Positions 1 through 8,614 of a DNA stretch of 64,000 nucleotides are shown one piece after another (the first letter of the stretch is position 1; every line of letters starts with the position of its first letter). The position numbers and the translations under genes are program-made. This DNA is from Mycobacterium sp. shizuoka-1 (GTDB lineage Bacteria > Actinomycetota > Actinomycetes > Mycobacteriales > Mycobacteriaceae). Where the stretch lies: positions 1-64,000 of the forward strand of contig NZ_BEWG01000013.1 of the NCBI RefSeq assembly GCF_002723835.1. The letters run 5' to 3'. Under the pieces are notes generated by a model that was not told where the DNA came from, searched no databases, and was given only the letters and a program-made list of their open reading frames with translations.

Positions 1-1214
1 CCCCGCCGACGCAGCCCCACACCGACCCTCCCAGTGGCGCACCAGCGCAAGCCAGGACCGGATTCCAACCGCACCATGCACTCTGGGGCGCAGCGGCGCT
101 CGCAATGCTCGCAGCCTTCGTTCTGGGCTTCGGCTGGCTCCTGGTTGCCGCAGGGTTGGCAGCGGCCGGTTGGTACACCAGGTCGAAGGGACTGACCTGG
201 CCGCCCGATGTCGAGGAGCTGCTCGCCGCGCGGGGGCTCGCGCAACCGACGCCACCCCAAACGCCGCAGTTCGGTCAGTCCGCCGTAGCGAGTGCGAGTG
301 CACCCGTGCAGTTCATTACGTTCCGCCAGATGACGGTGTCCGAACTGTTCAGCAGCGCTTTCAAGATCGTGGGGCGCAACTGGCCCACACTGATCGGTGG
401 CCCCGTGGTGATCCTGGTGACGTTCATCGCCGGCATCGTCGCGGTCGTACTCGCCGTCACCCAGATGCTCTCCGGTGCGGCCTCGTCGATGTTCTCGGAC
501 ACACTGACCGGTGCCTCGCCCGGGCTCGGCGGTCTGGTCACCGGTTTCATGGTGATCACGTTCGTCATCATGGGCTTGATCTACGCGCTTGCGCTTCCCG
601 CCGATGCACTGTTGATCGCGCTGACCGTGCGGGCCACGGACAAGGCGGTCCGCGGCGAACGGGTGCGCGTCGGGCAGTTGTTCGGCCTCGCCCGCGGCCA
701 GATGTTCGCAGTGTGCCGACTGACGTTGTTCTACTACACCGTGTTCGGCATCCTGCCCGACGTCATCTTCGCCAGCGCGGTCTACGCGCTGTTCTTCAAC
801 GCCGGCGTCTTCTCGATCGGTGCGATGTACGCCGTCCTACTGGCCATTTTCGTCGGCACCTTCGCGCTGAGCCTGCTGGTGAGTCTTGCCCCGATCATTC
901 TCGTCCTCGAGAAACGGGGGGTGATGGACTCGCTCAAGCGGTCCGTGCAACTGGCCAAGCCCGTCTTCGGCCGGCTGCTGTTGATTCACTTCCTCTGGGC
1001 GGTGTGTGTCACACCGGTGCTGATGGTGCCGACATTCATCGTCGGGTTTGTCACCGGCTTCGTCGGCCAAATCCTGTTCATGTGCCTCGCCCTCGGTGTC
1101 CTGATCGCCTGCTTCCGGACCCTGCAGGTGCTGATCTACACCGATCTACGGATTCGCCAAGAGGGTTACGACCGTGAGCTTCTCGCGGACTGGACCCGCA
1201 ATGCTGTCGCCTGA
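1..1214 (+). CDS. Multi-pass membrane protein, 5' end outside window
   Basis: The frame is open to the left edge, so the true start lies upstream. The first visible residues are rich in Pro and Gln, followed by a hydrophobic helix near bases 88-165. An internal ATG at 105 falls inside that helix and is not a convincing start. A cytoplasmic-looking segment comes next, then several long hydrophobic stretches in the remainder, including segments near bases 390-460, 540-620 and 970-1130. This layout resembles membrane domains found beside glycerophosphodiester phosphodiesterases and in mycobacterial proteins of unknown function. No catalytic motif is visible and the function is unknown. The next gene starts 33 bp downstream on the same strand and may be co-transcribed. 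Confidence 0.75.
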   Translation, partial: PPTQPHTDPPSGAPAQARTGFQPHHALWGAAALAMLAAFVLGFGWLLVAAGLAAAGWYTRSKGLTWPPDVEELLAARGLAQPTPPQTPQFGQSAVASASAPVQFITFRQMTVSELFSSAFKIVGRNWPTLIGGPVVILVTFIAGIVAVVLAVTQMLSGAASSMFSDTLTGASPGLGGLVTGFMVITFVIMGLIYALALPADALLIALTVRATDKAVRGERVRVGQLFGLARGQMFAVCRLTLFYYTVFGILPDVIFASAVYALFFNAGVFSIGAMYAVLLAIFVGTFALSLLVSLAPIILVLEKRGVMDSLKRSVQLAKPVFGRLLLIHFLWAVCVTPVLMVPTFIVGFVTGFVGQILFMCLALGVLIACFRTLQVLIYTDLRIRQEGYDRELLADWTRNAVA

Positions 1215-1247
1215 GCCGACACCCGTGACGGGCGCGGAACGCTCTCG

Positions 1248-2132
1248 GTGAGGTTCAACCCGCCGCCCTTGTGGCCGGTGTCGGCCGGATTCTCGCCGAC
1301 GCCGGACTGGCAACCAGACCCGGCGTGGCCGCCGGCGCCGCCGGGATGGACATTCTGGGTGGACGGGGTCGGCACCGAATCGGGCGAACCGCCGAAGCCC
1401 CCGCGGGGGCTGTCACGCCGGGCGCTGGGCGCGCTCGTCGCGGCGCCAATCACGCTGGGCATCATCACATTCGTCGTCATCGGCTCCCTTTCTCGCCCAC
1501 CCACCATCGCCGGGCCGAACGTGGCGCCGTTCACCACCGACATGGGACCGCCGGCCGGAAGCAAGGTGGGGGTCGTCCCGGACTGGCCGATGCCCGGTTC
1601 CAATCAGGTCGACTTCTCGTCGTGGGCGCGCTTCGGTGCGATCGACGCCCGGTTCACCGACGGCGGCCGGTCCGTGATGCTCGACACTCACGACACCACC
1701 GACACCTGGCAGACGAAATGGTCGGGGTTGATCCAACAGGGGCCGGCCGTGTGTTCGTTCCGGCTCACCGGCAGCGTGCGCGACGTGTCGCACACCGCCG
1801 GTGTGCCAGGCGGGTTCGGCATCGGGCTGGCCGATCTCGGACCGGGCGATCCGAAACAGGCCGAATTGACCGGCAGCGCTGTCCAATTCGACTTTGGACA
1901 AGGCGGCTATCGCATGGCGATCTATCCCCGCGACGACGACAACGGACTGATCCCCGCCGAGCTCGACAGTCGCTGGCATACCGTCGAAATCACCGTCGAC
2001 CCGCAGTCGAGCTCCTTGGCGGTCGACGGTCGACAGGTCGCCACCACCACCGGCCCCGCGCGGTGTGGTCACCCGGTCGTCCGCGTGTGGGCGGGGGCCG
2101 CGGAGTTCGCCGACTTCCAGTTCGGCACCTAG
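1248..2132 (+). CDS. Membrane-anchored protein with Trp/Pro-rich N-terminus and lectin-like outer domain
   Basis: This 294-residue protein starts at a GTG. The first 50 residues carry the Trp-Pro pattern seen at the cytoplasmic end of many actinobacterial membrane proteins (DWQPDPAWPP, then GW and FW). One membrane helix spans about residues 60-82. The rest, about residues 110-294, has a beta-rich composition with a pattern typical of concanavalin/LamG-like jelly rolls, such as the strand-like repeats near SRWHTVEITVDP. The predicted topology is N-in, C-out. No enzyme motif is seen. A glycan- or surface-binding role is inferred only from the fold impression. It sits just after the upstream membrane protein and may share its operon. 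Confidence 0.75.
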   Translation: MRFNPPPLWPVSAGFSPTPDWQPDPAWPPAPPGWTFWVDGVGTESGEPPKPPRGLSRRALGALVAAPITLGIITFVVIGSLSRPPTIAGPNVAPFTTDMGPPAGSKVGVVPDWPMPGSNQVDFSSWARFGAIDARFTDGGRSVMLDTHDTTDTWQTKWSGLIQQGPAVCSFRLTGSVRDVSHTAGVPGGFGIGLADLGPGDPKQAELTGSAVQFDFGQGGYRMAIYPRDDDNGLIPAELDSRWHTVEITVDPQSSSLAVDGRQVATTTGPARCGHPVVRVWAGAAEFADFQFGT

Positions 2133-2198
2133 CTTCCACATGAGTTCCGCGATGGCGGAGTTACTGCCGTTGCAGGCGTGCAAACTGGTGCGCGCTCA

Positions 2199-2246
2199 GC
2201 TGTCGGCCGAACGTGCTAAAGCGCTTTTTCGCTGTCGGCCGAACGT
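2199..2246. repeat. 16-bp direct repeat in intergenic region
   Basis: The word GCTGTCGGCCGAACGT occurs at 2199-2214 and again at 2231-2246, a 32-bp period (about three helical turns). It lies in the 434-bp gap (2133-2566) between the membrane protein and the small secreted protein. That gap is clearly AT-richer than its surroundings around 2270-2310. Spaced direct repeats ahead of a gene suggest a regulator site, but no regulator can be named. Confidence 0.5.
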
Positions 2247-2320
2247 CTCATTCAACGCGCAACGCCTTTACTGAAATGAATGCATTGCGTAATTTTCACG
2301 TTATTGATTAGCTCCGACAG

Positions 2321-2360
2321 CAAATGGAGGTAGCGATGTCGCGACATCACCGCTCATTTG
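2321..2360. promoter_or_regulatory. Palindrome upstream of small secreted protein
   Basis: A perfect 14-bp palindrome, GATGTCGCGACATC, lies at 2335-2348. It is flanked by an outer inverted pair, CAAATG at 2321-2326 and CATTTG at 2355-2360, offset by two bases. The element sits about 220 bp ahead of the gene at 2567. It could be an operator or an RNA hairpin. The rest of the gap shows no convincing gene. Confidence 0.4.
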
Positions 2361-2566
2361 CACACGTTCACCAACGCCAGCCGCGAAAGCACTGTCAGAC
2401 AAGACCTTAACGGCGCACCGACCCGGTCTCGCCATCGGGTCCGCTCCCGCACCAGCCTCCAACGGCGGTGCGATCACCTCGAGAGTCTCAATTGGTCGAC
2501 GCTGTCGACATTCATCCCCGTAGGACGTTGTGCGAAATTCATCGCGACAATGAAAGGAAGCCAAGA

Positions 2567-2833
2567 ATGAGCCAAATCTCTGCACTGGTGGCGGCGGGCG
2601 CATTCGCGGCGGGCGCCATCACCGCCTGCGCGATCGCGACGGCCGCACCGGCGTCCGCGGGCTGCAACAGCGTGTCGGTGAGCTTCTTCGGCGGAGGTAA
2701 ACGATGCGACGGCCCCGTCGACCCAGTCGGCAATTTCACCCGATGCGACAGCGGCTACGGCATGGGCTTCGGTGGTTCACGTTGCTATGTCGTCAATCTC
2801 GGTGATTCCGGGCAGGCACCGCACATCCCCTGA
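2567..2833 (+). CDS. Small secreted cysteine-containing protein
   Basis: This 88-residue protein has a clear signal peptide: hydrophobic residues about 5-28 ending in APASA, then a mature part starting near Gly-Cys. The mature chain carries four Cys (GCNSV, KRCDG, TRCDS, SRCYV), probably two disulfides. The pattern CDGPVDPVGNFTRC followed by GFGGSRCY is recurrent in small exported mycobacterial proteins of unknown function. ATG 2567 is preferred over more upstream in-frame starts because AAAGGAAG precedes it at good spacing and the signal peptide begins there. The function is unknown. A long intergenic region with repeats precedes it, suggesting its own regulated promoter. Confidence 0.8.
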   Translation: MSQISALVAAGAFAAGAITACAIATAAPASAGCNSVSVSFFGGGKRCDGPVDPVGNFTRCDSGYGMGFGGSRCYVVNLGDSGQAPHIP

Positions 2834-2854
2834 CCTGGTTCCGCCCCTGGTCAG
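2830..2854. terminator. Hairpin between convergent genes
   Basis: The inverted repeat CTGACC (2830-2835) / GGTCAG (2849-2854) spans the two stop codons of the convergent genes on either side. It has no T-tract. It could serve as a short bidirectional terminator, but the arms are only 6 bp. Confidence 0.3.
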
Positions 2855-3516
2855 AGTTCGTCGACACTGATGATGCCGTCCTGGACGGCCCTGGCCACCA
2901 ACGCGGCCTTGGTCGGCGCCGGCCGGCCGACAGCGGCGTACTTCACCCTCACTCGGTGCAGATAGGTCTTCACTGATCCGGGTGAGATGAACAGCTGATG
3001 GGCAACCAGATCCTTGCTCTCCGTTTGGAACCAGGCGAGCAGCACCTCCTGCTCCCGACCGGTCAGGTTGGGCCGGCCATGCCGACGGTCGTTGTTGATG
3101 GCACTGGCCATCCGCGGACCCACATAGGGAACGTCGGTCGCCGCGGCGCGGATCGCCTCGAGAAGGTGGTCTCGGCCCTCCGCCTTGGCGATGTAGGACA
3201 TGGCACCGACGTCAAGGGTCCGCAGAATGGCCTCGTCGCTCTCCAGATGCGAGAAAACGATCACCCGGTGGCCCGCGTTCACGATCCGCTCAACTGAGGT
3301 GAAGTCCGGCCGGCGACTGCGTAATTCAAGATCCAGTACCACGACATCCGGCGTGAGGGCGGCCGTCATGAAGTCGGCCACCCCGGTGAAACCGTCCACC
3401 GCACATGACGGCGGTTGCGCCTGTTGACACCAGACCTGCACGGCCACATGGATGGCATCGTGGTCGTCGATGACGGCCACGTGGACCGGCTGCGCCGGAT
3501 CAGCCGGCGAGTGCAT
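2851..3516 (-). CDS. NarL/LuxR-type response regulator
   Basis: This 221-residue protein has a receiver domain (about 10-130) with the acidic pair at D17-D18, the phospho-acceptor D62 in VVVLDLEL, a conserved Ser near 90 and the Lys of YIAKAEG near 112. A LuxR-type helix-turn-helix follows (about 150-210; LTGREQEVL, then SPGSVKTYLHRV). It is the DNA-binding partner of the histidine kinase encoded immediately upstream, whose 3' end it overlaps by 17 bp, so the two are translationally coupled. Target genes are unknown. The nearby secreted-protein promoter repeats are a possible but untested target. Confidence 0.9.
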   Translation of the reverse strand: MHSPADPAQPVHVAVIDDHDAIHVAVQVWCQQAQPPSCAVDGFTGVADFMTAALTPDVVVLDLELRSRRPDFTSVERIVNAGHRVIVFSHLESDEAILRTLDVGAMSYIAKAEGRDHLLEAIRAAATDVPYVGPRMASAINNDRRHGRPNLTGREQEVLLAWFQTESKDLVAHQLFISPGSVKTYLHRVRVKYAAVGRPAPTKAALVARAVQDGIISVDEL

Positions 3517-5800
3517 GGCTGTCCGCTCCTTCGAGCGACGACATGCGCCGGACGAGCAGCCACACCATCTCGTCAGTGGCGACGGTGTCGATGTTCACCA
3601 GTGGATCGCCCGAAAGGTCTGGCAGCCAGGTCAATCCCGGGCACACCACACTTACCAGAACGTCCTGAATCGAACAGCTGATCACGATCCGGGCCGACTC
3701 GCTGGTGTGCGCGATCAGCTGGGCGACCGGCCGCAGCAGAGCATCGATCTCGGCAGGGGGCAGCTCTGGTATCTCGCCCGCCAGATCGACCGTCACGCCG
3801 ACATGGCGCGTCTCTGCCTCATCGACCAAGCGCCGCACCGCCTGCATGAACGGATGCTCGAACGTCGCGGCCTGGTCGAAGAGGGCCCGCATCTTTCGCG
3901 CCTGCACCCGTGCGCGGGCCTGCAAGTGCTCATCGACCACAGCGCCCTCAGCCAGCGCCTGCAGCAGTGGCACGACGTTGTCGACCAGCTGGGCGTAGCG
4001 GCGCTGATATTCGGCACGCAGCGCGCGTTCCACCAACTCGCGCAGCGCGATACGTTTATGGGCATTGACCTCGACCTGCGCGGCGGCTGCCGCGTCTCGC
4101 ATCAACCCGTTGAACACCAAAGCAAACAGCTGGACACCTAGGATGCTGGCGCTGCCCAGGCCGATGTTGACCAGGGTGGCGGCCGTGGGATAGCTGGCGA
4201 ACTGCACGACCGCGCCAGCCGCCCAGTAGCCGATCAAGATGATCGCACCGCGCCTGGTAGACAGCTCCAGCAGCAGCGGCAACAGGCACCAGCCGATCGC
4301 ACCCTGTGCCCAGTGTGCGTATCCGCCGAGCCTTTCAGGATCCAAGAGCAGCGGTTGGATGACGGTGACAGCCAGCAACGCGAAGCCGGCCAGCCAGGCC
4401 GGCCGGTCACGACGACCGCGGATGGCAGGCACGGCGGTCAACGCGCTCCCGGCCGCGACGACACCCAACGTGACGTTCAACAGATGGTGGCCGACGCCCA
4501 TCGCGGCGTGTGGAACGGAGAAGGCCAGGTTCGCCAGAGCATAAGCGATCAACGCGAGCCCATACCTGGCCCGAGCCCGTTCGATGAACCTGTCGGGGTC
4601 GGCAGGCAGCATCACCGTGGGATCGGAAGATGCTCGCGCCCATGATAGTTCGGTCACCGTCCCGTCACCCGGTGCAGAGGTGATCACCGCGGCGCCACCC
4701 GCCCGACTCATCCGCTTGATGATCGAGTGAGTCACCCCTCGACCGGTGCGCGGGCTCAGTGGGTCGAAGCCGATACCGTCGTCGGCGATCACTACGGTGT
4801 GTTCGGTCACCGTGACGACCACTTCGCTGGCCTCGGCGTGACGGTCGACATTGGTCATGGTTTCGCGGGAGGCCGCGATCACCGCCTTGGCGTTCTCTCC
4901 GTCGAGCCACAGGCATGCACGCCCCTCGAAGCGCACCGGAGTACTCATGTGAGCCGCACAGTCGCGCAGAGCGGCGACCAGTTCCAGTCGTGGCGGCGGT
5001 GCCTGCCAGGGACTTTCCGCCAACAGAGTCAGATCGCGGCAGGCCTGGGCCGTCAGCCGGTCCGTCGGCAATCGTCCGCCCTGACCGATGATCAGCAGAG
5101 TTGAGGCCGCAGTGTCGTGCAGCAATGCCAGTTGCTCGCGTTCGTAGTCTCGGACAGCGTCGCCGACATGCTGGTTCAGTTCGGCGGCGGCCCGAGCGGC
5201 GCGTGTGCGGTCGACGGTGGTGGCGATCCGCAGCAAGGTGAAGCGCACCAGCGCAGCGGTAATCCACTGCAAAGCAAAGTAATAGAGTGCGGTGACGGGT
5301 GCCAGATGCGACCACCCGAGGATCTGTGCGCTGCCCCATGCGTACAGCGCCGCAATGCCCATCGTCATCGGCAGGCTGACGGTCGGTGCGACTGACACGG
5401 CGAAGCTGACCACGGCGGTGCCGGCGATCGCCTGGGGCGCAGTGTTGGAGCTGTAGAAGTGCGGACCGCTGACCAACACCGGAATCGCCACACACACGGC
5501 CAAGACCAACAGGTAGTCGATTGCCAGAAAGACGGGGCGCCGCGACTGGGACAACACGCGATACAGCGACCACGCGAATACGACACCCATCAGCCACTCA
5601 CCGCGCGGTTGGGCCTGCGATCCGGGATCGGCCAACACCACCAGCGCGACGGTGAGATTGACACAGTTGCGCATCAGGAGGCCGACCCGAGCCGCCGGCG
5701 CCAGCATATGGCGCAGCGACGCGCTCAGATCGTCGGCAGGAGAGCTCACCGAATCGGCCGACATGACGCCACCCCCGACAGATGAGCGGTCCGGATCCAT
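3500..5800 (-). CDS. Two-half membrane histidine kinase (one active-looking and one degenerate half)
   Basis: This 766-residue protein contains two tandem membrane-plus-cytoplasmic units. Unit 1 has several membrane helices (about 40-190), a HisKA_3-type dimerisation helix with phospho-acceptor H228 (LLHDTAAST), an N-box around N317 (MTNVDRHA) and the ATP-binding G1 box DDGIGFD (340-346) with GRG near 353. Unit 2 has another set of membrane helices (about 412-600) and a cytoplasmic part (600-766) that resembles a kinase core but shows no HD-type acceptor and no DxGxG box, so it looks like a pseudokinase. The partner regulator overlaps its 3' end. A Met at residue 13 is an alternative start. 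The ligand is unknown. Confidence 0.85.
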   Translation of the reverse strand: MDPDRSSVGGGVMSADSVSSPADDLSASLRHMLAPAARVGLLMRNCVNLTVALVVLADPGSQAQPRGEWLMGVVFAWSLYRVLSQSRRPVFLAIDYLLVLAVCVAIPVLVSGPHFYSSNTAPQAIAGTAVVSFAVSVAPTVSLPMTMGIAALYAWGSAQILGWSHLAPVTALYYFALQWITAALVRFTLLRIATTVDRTRAARAAAELNQHVGDAVRDYEREQLALLHDTAASTLLIIGQGGRLPTDRLTAQACRDLTLLAESPWQAPPPRLELVAALRDCAAHMSTPVRFEGRACLWLDGENAKAVIAASRETMTNVDRHAEASEVVVTVTEHTVVIADDGIGFDPLSPRTGRGVTHSIIKRMSRAGGAAVITSAPGDGTVTELSWARASSDPTVMLPADPDRFIERARARYGLALIAYALANLAFSVPHAAMGVGHHLLNVTLGVVAAGSALTAVPAIRGRRDRPAWLAGFALLAVTVIQPLLLDPERLGGYAHWAQGAIGWCLLPLLLELSTRRGAIILIGYWAAGAVVQFASYPTAATLVNIGLGSASILGVQLFALVFNGLMRDAAAAAQVEVNAHKRIALRELVERALRAEYQRRYAQLVDNVVPLLQALAEGAVVDEHLQARARVQARKMRALFDQAATFEHPFMQAVRRLVDEAETRHVGVTVDLAGEIPELPPAEIDALLRPVAQLIAHTSESARIVISCSIQDVLVSVVCPGLTWLPDLSGDPLVNIDTVATDEMVWLLVRRMSSLEGADSHALAG

Positions 5801-5962
5801 CGCCGCCTCAACGTCGTGCGGCTGATTGCGCGTCCGCTCGCCAATCGCGTCGCGACGAAGCTTGTGGTAGACCGGTGTTGGTCATCGCTCACCGCGCTCG
5901 AGGATCTGACTCATGGAGCGGATGCTAAGCGGGGGTCGGTGAGCGTCGGTATCGTCCGTTCG

Positions 5963-5982
5963 GTCGACGCTGCAGCGTCGAC
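5963..5982. terminator. 20-bp perfect palindrome downstream of tesB
   Basis: GTCGACGCTGCAGCGTCGAC is a perfect 20-bp palindrome about 20 bp past the thioesterase stop, in the 201-bp gap before the kinase gene (5801-6001). It could fold into a terminator-like stem without a T-tract, or act as an operator for the kinase-regulator pair. I cannot tell which. Confidence 0.4.
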
Positions 5983-6001
5983 GTGGTTCGATGCAGCTTC
6001 G

Positions 6002-6802
6002 TCACTCCCGGACGATCGCCAGACCTTCCTGAACGAGCGTGGCGGTCAGTACCTTCTCGGCATCGTAGAGGTTCAGGGTCACCAGTCCGCGTCCGCGCGC
6101 AGCGGCCGGTGAGCGCGATTCCAGCAGATTCCACTCCCCCACCCGGATGGGGCGGTGGAACCAGATCGACGAGTCGGTGGTGGCGGTACGGTGGCTGCGG
6201 TCGGTCATCGAATGTCCGTGCACGGCCAGCACCGGATCGATGCCATAGAGGTCGGTGACGTAGACCGCCGCACAGTGCGCCAGCCAGGGCTCCCCAGCCA
6301 GCGGCACCGTGACCCGCCACCACAGTCGGCGCACGAACTCCCCGGTACTCCAGTCATCGTCGGTGCGGATGTCGATCTCGTCGAGCGGCAGCGACGGCGC
6401 AGGACCGATCGGGCCGGTGGCAGGCAGGTCCGCAGGATCGCGCGGCACTGTGGCGTGTGCAGCATGCTCGGGGCCCGTCGCCGCCACCGAGAACGACACG
6501 GTCGCGGTGGTCAACAGCCGCCCCTCCTGGCGGGCCAGCACCCGACGCGAGACCGCGGTGCGGCCGTCGTAGACGCGATCGACCTCGTAGTGCACCGGCG
6601 CACCGGCATCCCCACCGCGCAGGAACTGCACGTGCAGACTGGTCGGTGTCGCACCGTTGTCCACGGTGCGACAGGCCGCCGCCATGGCCTGTGCGGCGAG
6701 ATGGCCACCGTAGGCACGTTTGTCCGGCGGCCCGCTCGCCTCACCCACAAATGCCCCGGAGGGGTCCGGCGCGACGTCGAGCAGCCGAGCCAGCACGCTC
6801 AT
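6002..6802 (-). CDS. tesB: Acyl-CoA thioesterase II (TesB family)
   Basis: This 266-residue double hot-dog protein hydrolyses acyl-CoA to free acid and CoA. The first hot-dog has the typical YGGHLAAQAMAAACRT helix and the LHVQFLRGGD strand; the second carries the WFHRPIRVGEWNLLE segment, followed by GRGLV. The length matches the family (about 280). Its start overlaps the stop of the CoA-transferase gene by 4 bp (ATGA at 6799-6802), so the two are co-translated. A joint role in acyl-CoA turnover is likely. Substrate chain length cannot be read from the sequence. Confidence 0.9.
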   Translation of the reverse strand: MSVLARLLDVAPDPSGAFVGEASGPPDKRAYGGHLAAQAMAAACRTVDNGATPTSLHVQFLRGGDAGAPVHYEVDRVYDGRTAVSRRVLARQEGRLLTTATVSFSVAATGPEHAAHATVPRDPADLPATGPIGPAPSLPLDEIDIRTDDDWSTGEFVRRLWWRVTVPLAGEPWLAHCAAVYVTDLYGIDPVLAVHGHSMTDRSHRTATTDSSIWFHRPIRVGEWNLLESRSPAAARGRGLVTLNLYDAEKVLTATLVQEGLAIVRE

Positions 6803-8013
6803 AGCTGCCCGGATCCCGTTGACACAGTGCCGGATTCGACCAGAAGCGCAATCTCCTGCGCTGACAGCCCCAGCTCGGCCAGCACGGCGGCGGTGTCGTC
6901 ACCGAGCGCAGGTGCGGGCTGGGCGGCGATGTGCTCACCGTCGACCGACATCGGCAGCCCCGGCGCGAGGTAGCTGCCGATCCGGGGCTGCGTCAACAGA
7001 GTGAACAGCGGGTTCTTGGTGACCCTGGCGTCGGCGGCGACTTCGGCGAAGTCCAGGTAACGGTCCCACAGCACGGAGGTCTGCGAGAGGGCGGCGCTCA
7101 CCTCGTCGGCAGTGTGGCCGGCGAACCACGGCGCGAACAGCCCGGTCAGCACCGCGCGGTGCTGGTAGCGCTGGCCCTCGTCGGCAAAGTCGGCGCCCAG
7201 GGCTTCGGCAACCGCGGCAACGGCTTTCGTCGTGCCGGTCATCGCGGCGAGGTCCCGGAAGTGCCGATTGGTCAGGGCTACGAGCATGAATGTGGCGCCG
7301 TCGCTGGTGGTGTAGTCCTGGCCGTACTGGCCGTAGATGGCGTTGCCCAGGCGCGGCCGTTGGGTGCCGTTGACCATGGGCTCGGTGAGGAAGCCGAGGT
7401 TGGCGGCGGTGGCCAGCGCGACATCGTCGAGCGGTAGCCGAATGCGGCTGCCCTCGCCGCCGGCGTCGCGGCGACGCAGCGCCACCAGAATCGCCAGCGC
7501 GGCGTACAGGCCGCAGCTGACATCCCAGGCCGGCAGCACGTGGTTGACCGGACCGCTTTGCGAGGGCGACCCGGTGACCAGTGGAAAACCGGTGGCTGCG
7601 TTGACGGTGTAGTCGACTCCGGTCGACCCGTCACCGCGACCGACCACCTCCAGGTGGATCAGGTCGGGGCGCGCAGCTCTGAGTTCCTCATAGGAATGCC
7701 ATTGCCGCCCAGCGACATTGGTGATCAGAATGCCGGCCTGCGCGATAAGCCGGGTGACCAGCCGCTGGCCCTCCTCCGAGCGCATGTCGGCCGCCACAGA
7801 TCGTTTGCTCTTGTTGAGCCCGGCCCAGTAGATGCTCTCGCCCGCCTCGGTCAGTGGCCAGCGCTGGTAGTCGGCCGCGCCACCGACCGGGTCGACGCGG
7901 ATGACCTCGGCGCCCAGCTGGGCCAGCGTCATCCCGGCCAGCGGCACGGCCACGAAACTGGAGATCTCGACGATCCGGACACCGGCCAACGGCAGGTCAG
8001 GCGAAGCAGTCAC
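6799..8013 (-). CDS. CaiB/BaiF family (class III) CoA-transferase
   Basis: This protein of about 404 residues has the family-III fold: an N-terminal Rossmann-like part (GVRIVEISSFVAVPLAGM, then LGAEVIRVDPVGGAADY), followed by NKRSV-type and DLI motifs. The probable catalytic Asp is in the PAWDVSCGLYAA segment. Such enzymes move CoA between acids, typically in fatty acid, bile acid or xenobiotic breakdown; racemase relatives exist (Mcr/AMACR). I chose GTG 8013 because a farther ATG at 8061 would run back into the preceding gene, whose stop is at 8039. It is the middle gene of a three-gene operon ending in tesB. Confidence 0.88.
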   Translation of the reverse strand: MTASPDLPLAGVRIVEISSFVAVPLAGMTLAQLGAEVIRVDPVGGAADYQRWPLTEAGESIYWAGLNKSKRSVAADMRSEEGQRLVTRLIAQAGILITNVAGRQWHSYEELRAARPDLIHLEVVGRGDGSTGVDYTVNAATGFPLVTGSPSQSGPVNHVLPAWDVSCGLYAALAILVALRRRDAGGEGSRIRLPLDDVALATAANLGFLTEPMVNGTQRPRLGNAIYGQYGQDYTTSDGATFMLVALTNRHFRDLAAMTGTTKAVAAVAEALGADFADEGQRYQHRAVLTGLFAPWFAGHTADEVSAALSQTSVLWDRYLDFAEVAADARVTKNPLFTLLTQPRIGSYLAPGLPMSVDGEHIAAQPAPALGDDTAAVLAELGLSAQEIALLVESGTVSTGSGQL

Positions 8014-8038
8014 CCGACGAGTATGGCGGGTGCCCGAT

Positions 8039-8338
8039 TCACCAGACCGCGACGGGGACACCCAGGCAGAACAGCATCAGGGCCAGCAGGAACCACCCGG
8101 CTGCCTGCCAGATGGGCCAGACGCCCTCGGCCCGCCAGATCCGGTAGGTCTGCACGAACGCACCGATCCCGCCGGCGAACAGGATCGCCGGCACCAGGAT
8201 CCCGGCGATCCGCGAGTGCCAGAGCAGGGCCGCCGCAAAGGCCAGCCCGGCCACCACGACGACGGACACCACGTAGGTCACCGCCGCACGAAAGGCCGCC
8301 GGATCGTGCCAGCGCTTCTCGACATCGTCGCGGTCCAT
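8039..8338 (-). CDS. Small membrane protein, three helices
   Basis: This 99-residue protein has three hydrophobic segments (about 20-40, 45-65 and 77-97) and a charged N-terminus (MDRDDVEKRWHD). ATG 8338 is chosen over the upstream in-frame start at 8371 because a strong GGAGGTGATC ribosome site precedes it directly. It is the first gene of the operon with the CoA-transferase and tesB. Its function is not recognisable. The 83-bp gap to the divergent small acidic gene holds GC-rich inverted runs but nothing I can name. Confidence 0.75.
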   Translation of the reverse strand: MDRDDVEKRWHDPAAFRAAVTYVVSVVVVAGLAFAAALLWHSRIAGILVPAILFAGGIGAFVQTYRIWRAEGVWPIWQAAGWFLLALMLFCLGVPVAVW

Positions 8339-8421
8339 GATCACCTCCGTTCCCACCCTAGGGCGGGCCAAACACCCGGGGAGGCGGTTGGCCGCGCCGG
8401 CCGCGGGGTAGTCGGCGGGGC

Positions 8422-8601
8422 ATGACGAACCCTACCGGCGATACGAGCGAAGAGGACGTCCACGAGGACCCGAAGGTCGCCTCGTCACGGGCCGGCAAGA
8501 ACGGTGACGACGGCACCTACGTCGGCGCGACCGGCCCCGACGACGCGATCGACGCCGGGGAGACCGGCGCGGAGGCCCGCACCGAGCGCGGAGGTCGATG
8601 A
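8422..8601 (+). CDS. Small acidic hydrophilic protein, 59 residues
   Basis: The ATG-to-TGA frame encodes 59 residues, very rich in Asp, Glu, Gly and Thr, with no hydrophobic segment. It starts MTNPTGDTSEEDVHEDPK and contains GTYVGATGPDDAIDAGE. Third codon positions are strongly GC, which supports real coding. A G-rich stretch precedes the ATG. It ends 13 bp before the phosphoesterase start on the same strand, so the two are probably co-transcribed. It looks intrinsically disordered. The function is unknown. Confidence 0.65.
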   Translation: MTNPTGDTSEEDVHEDPKVASSRAGKNGDDGTYVGATGPDDAIDAGETGAEARTERGGR

Positions 8602-8614
8602 GAGGATCGGCCCC

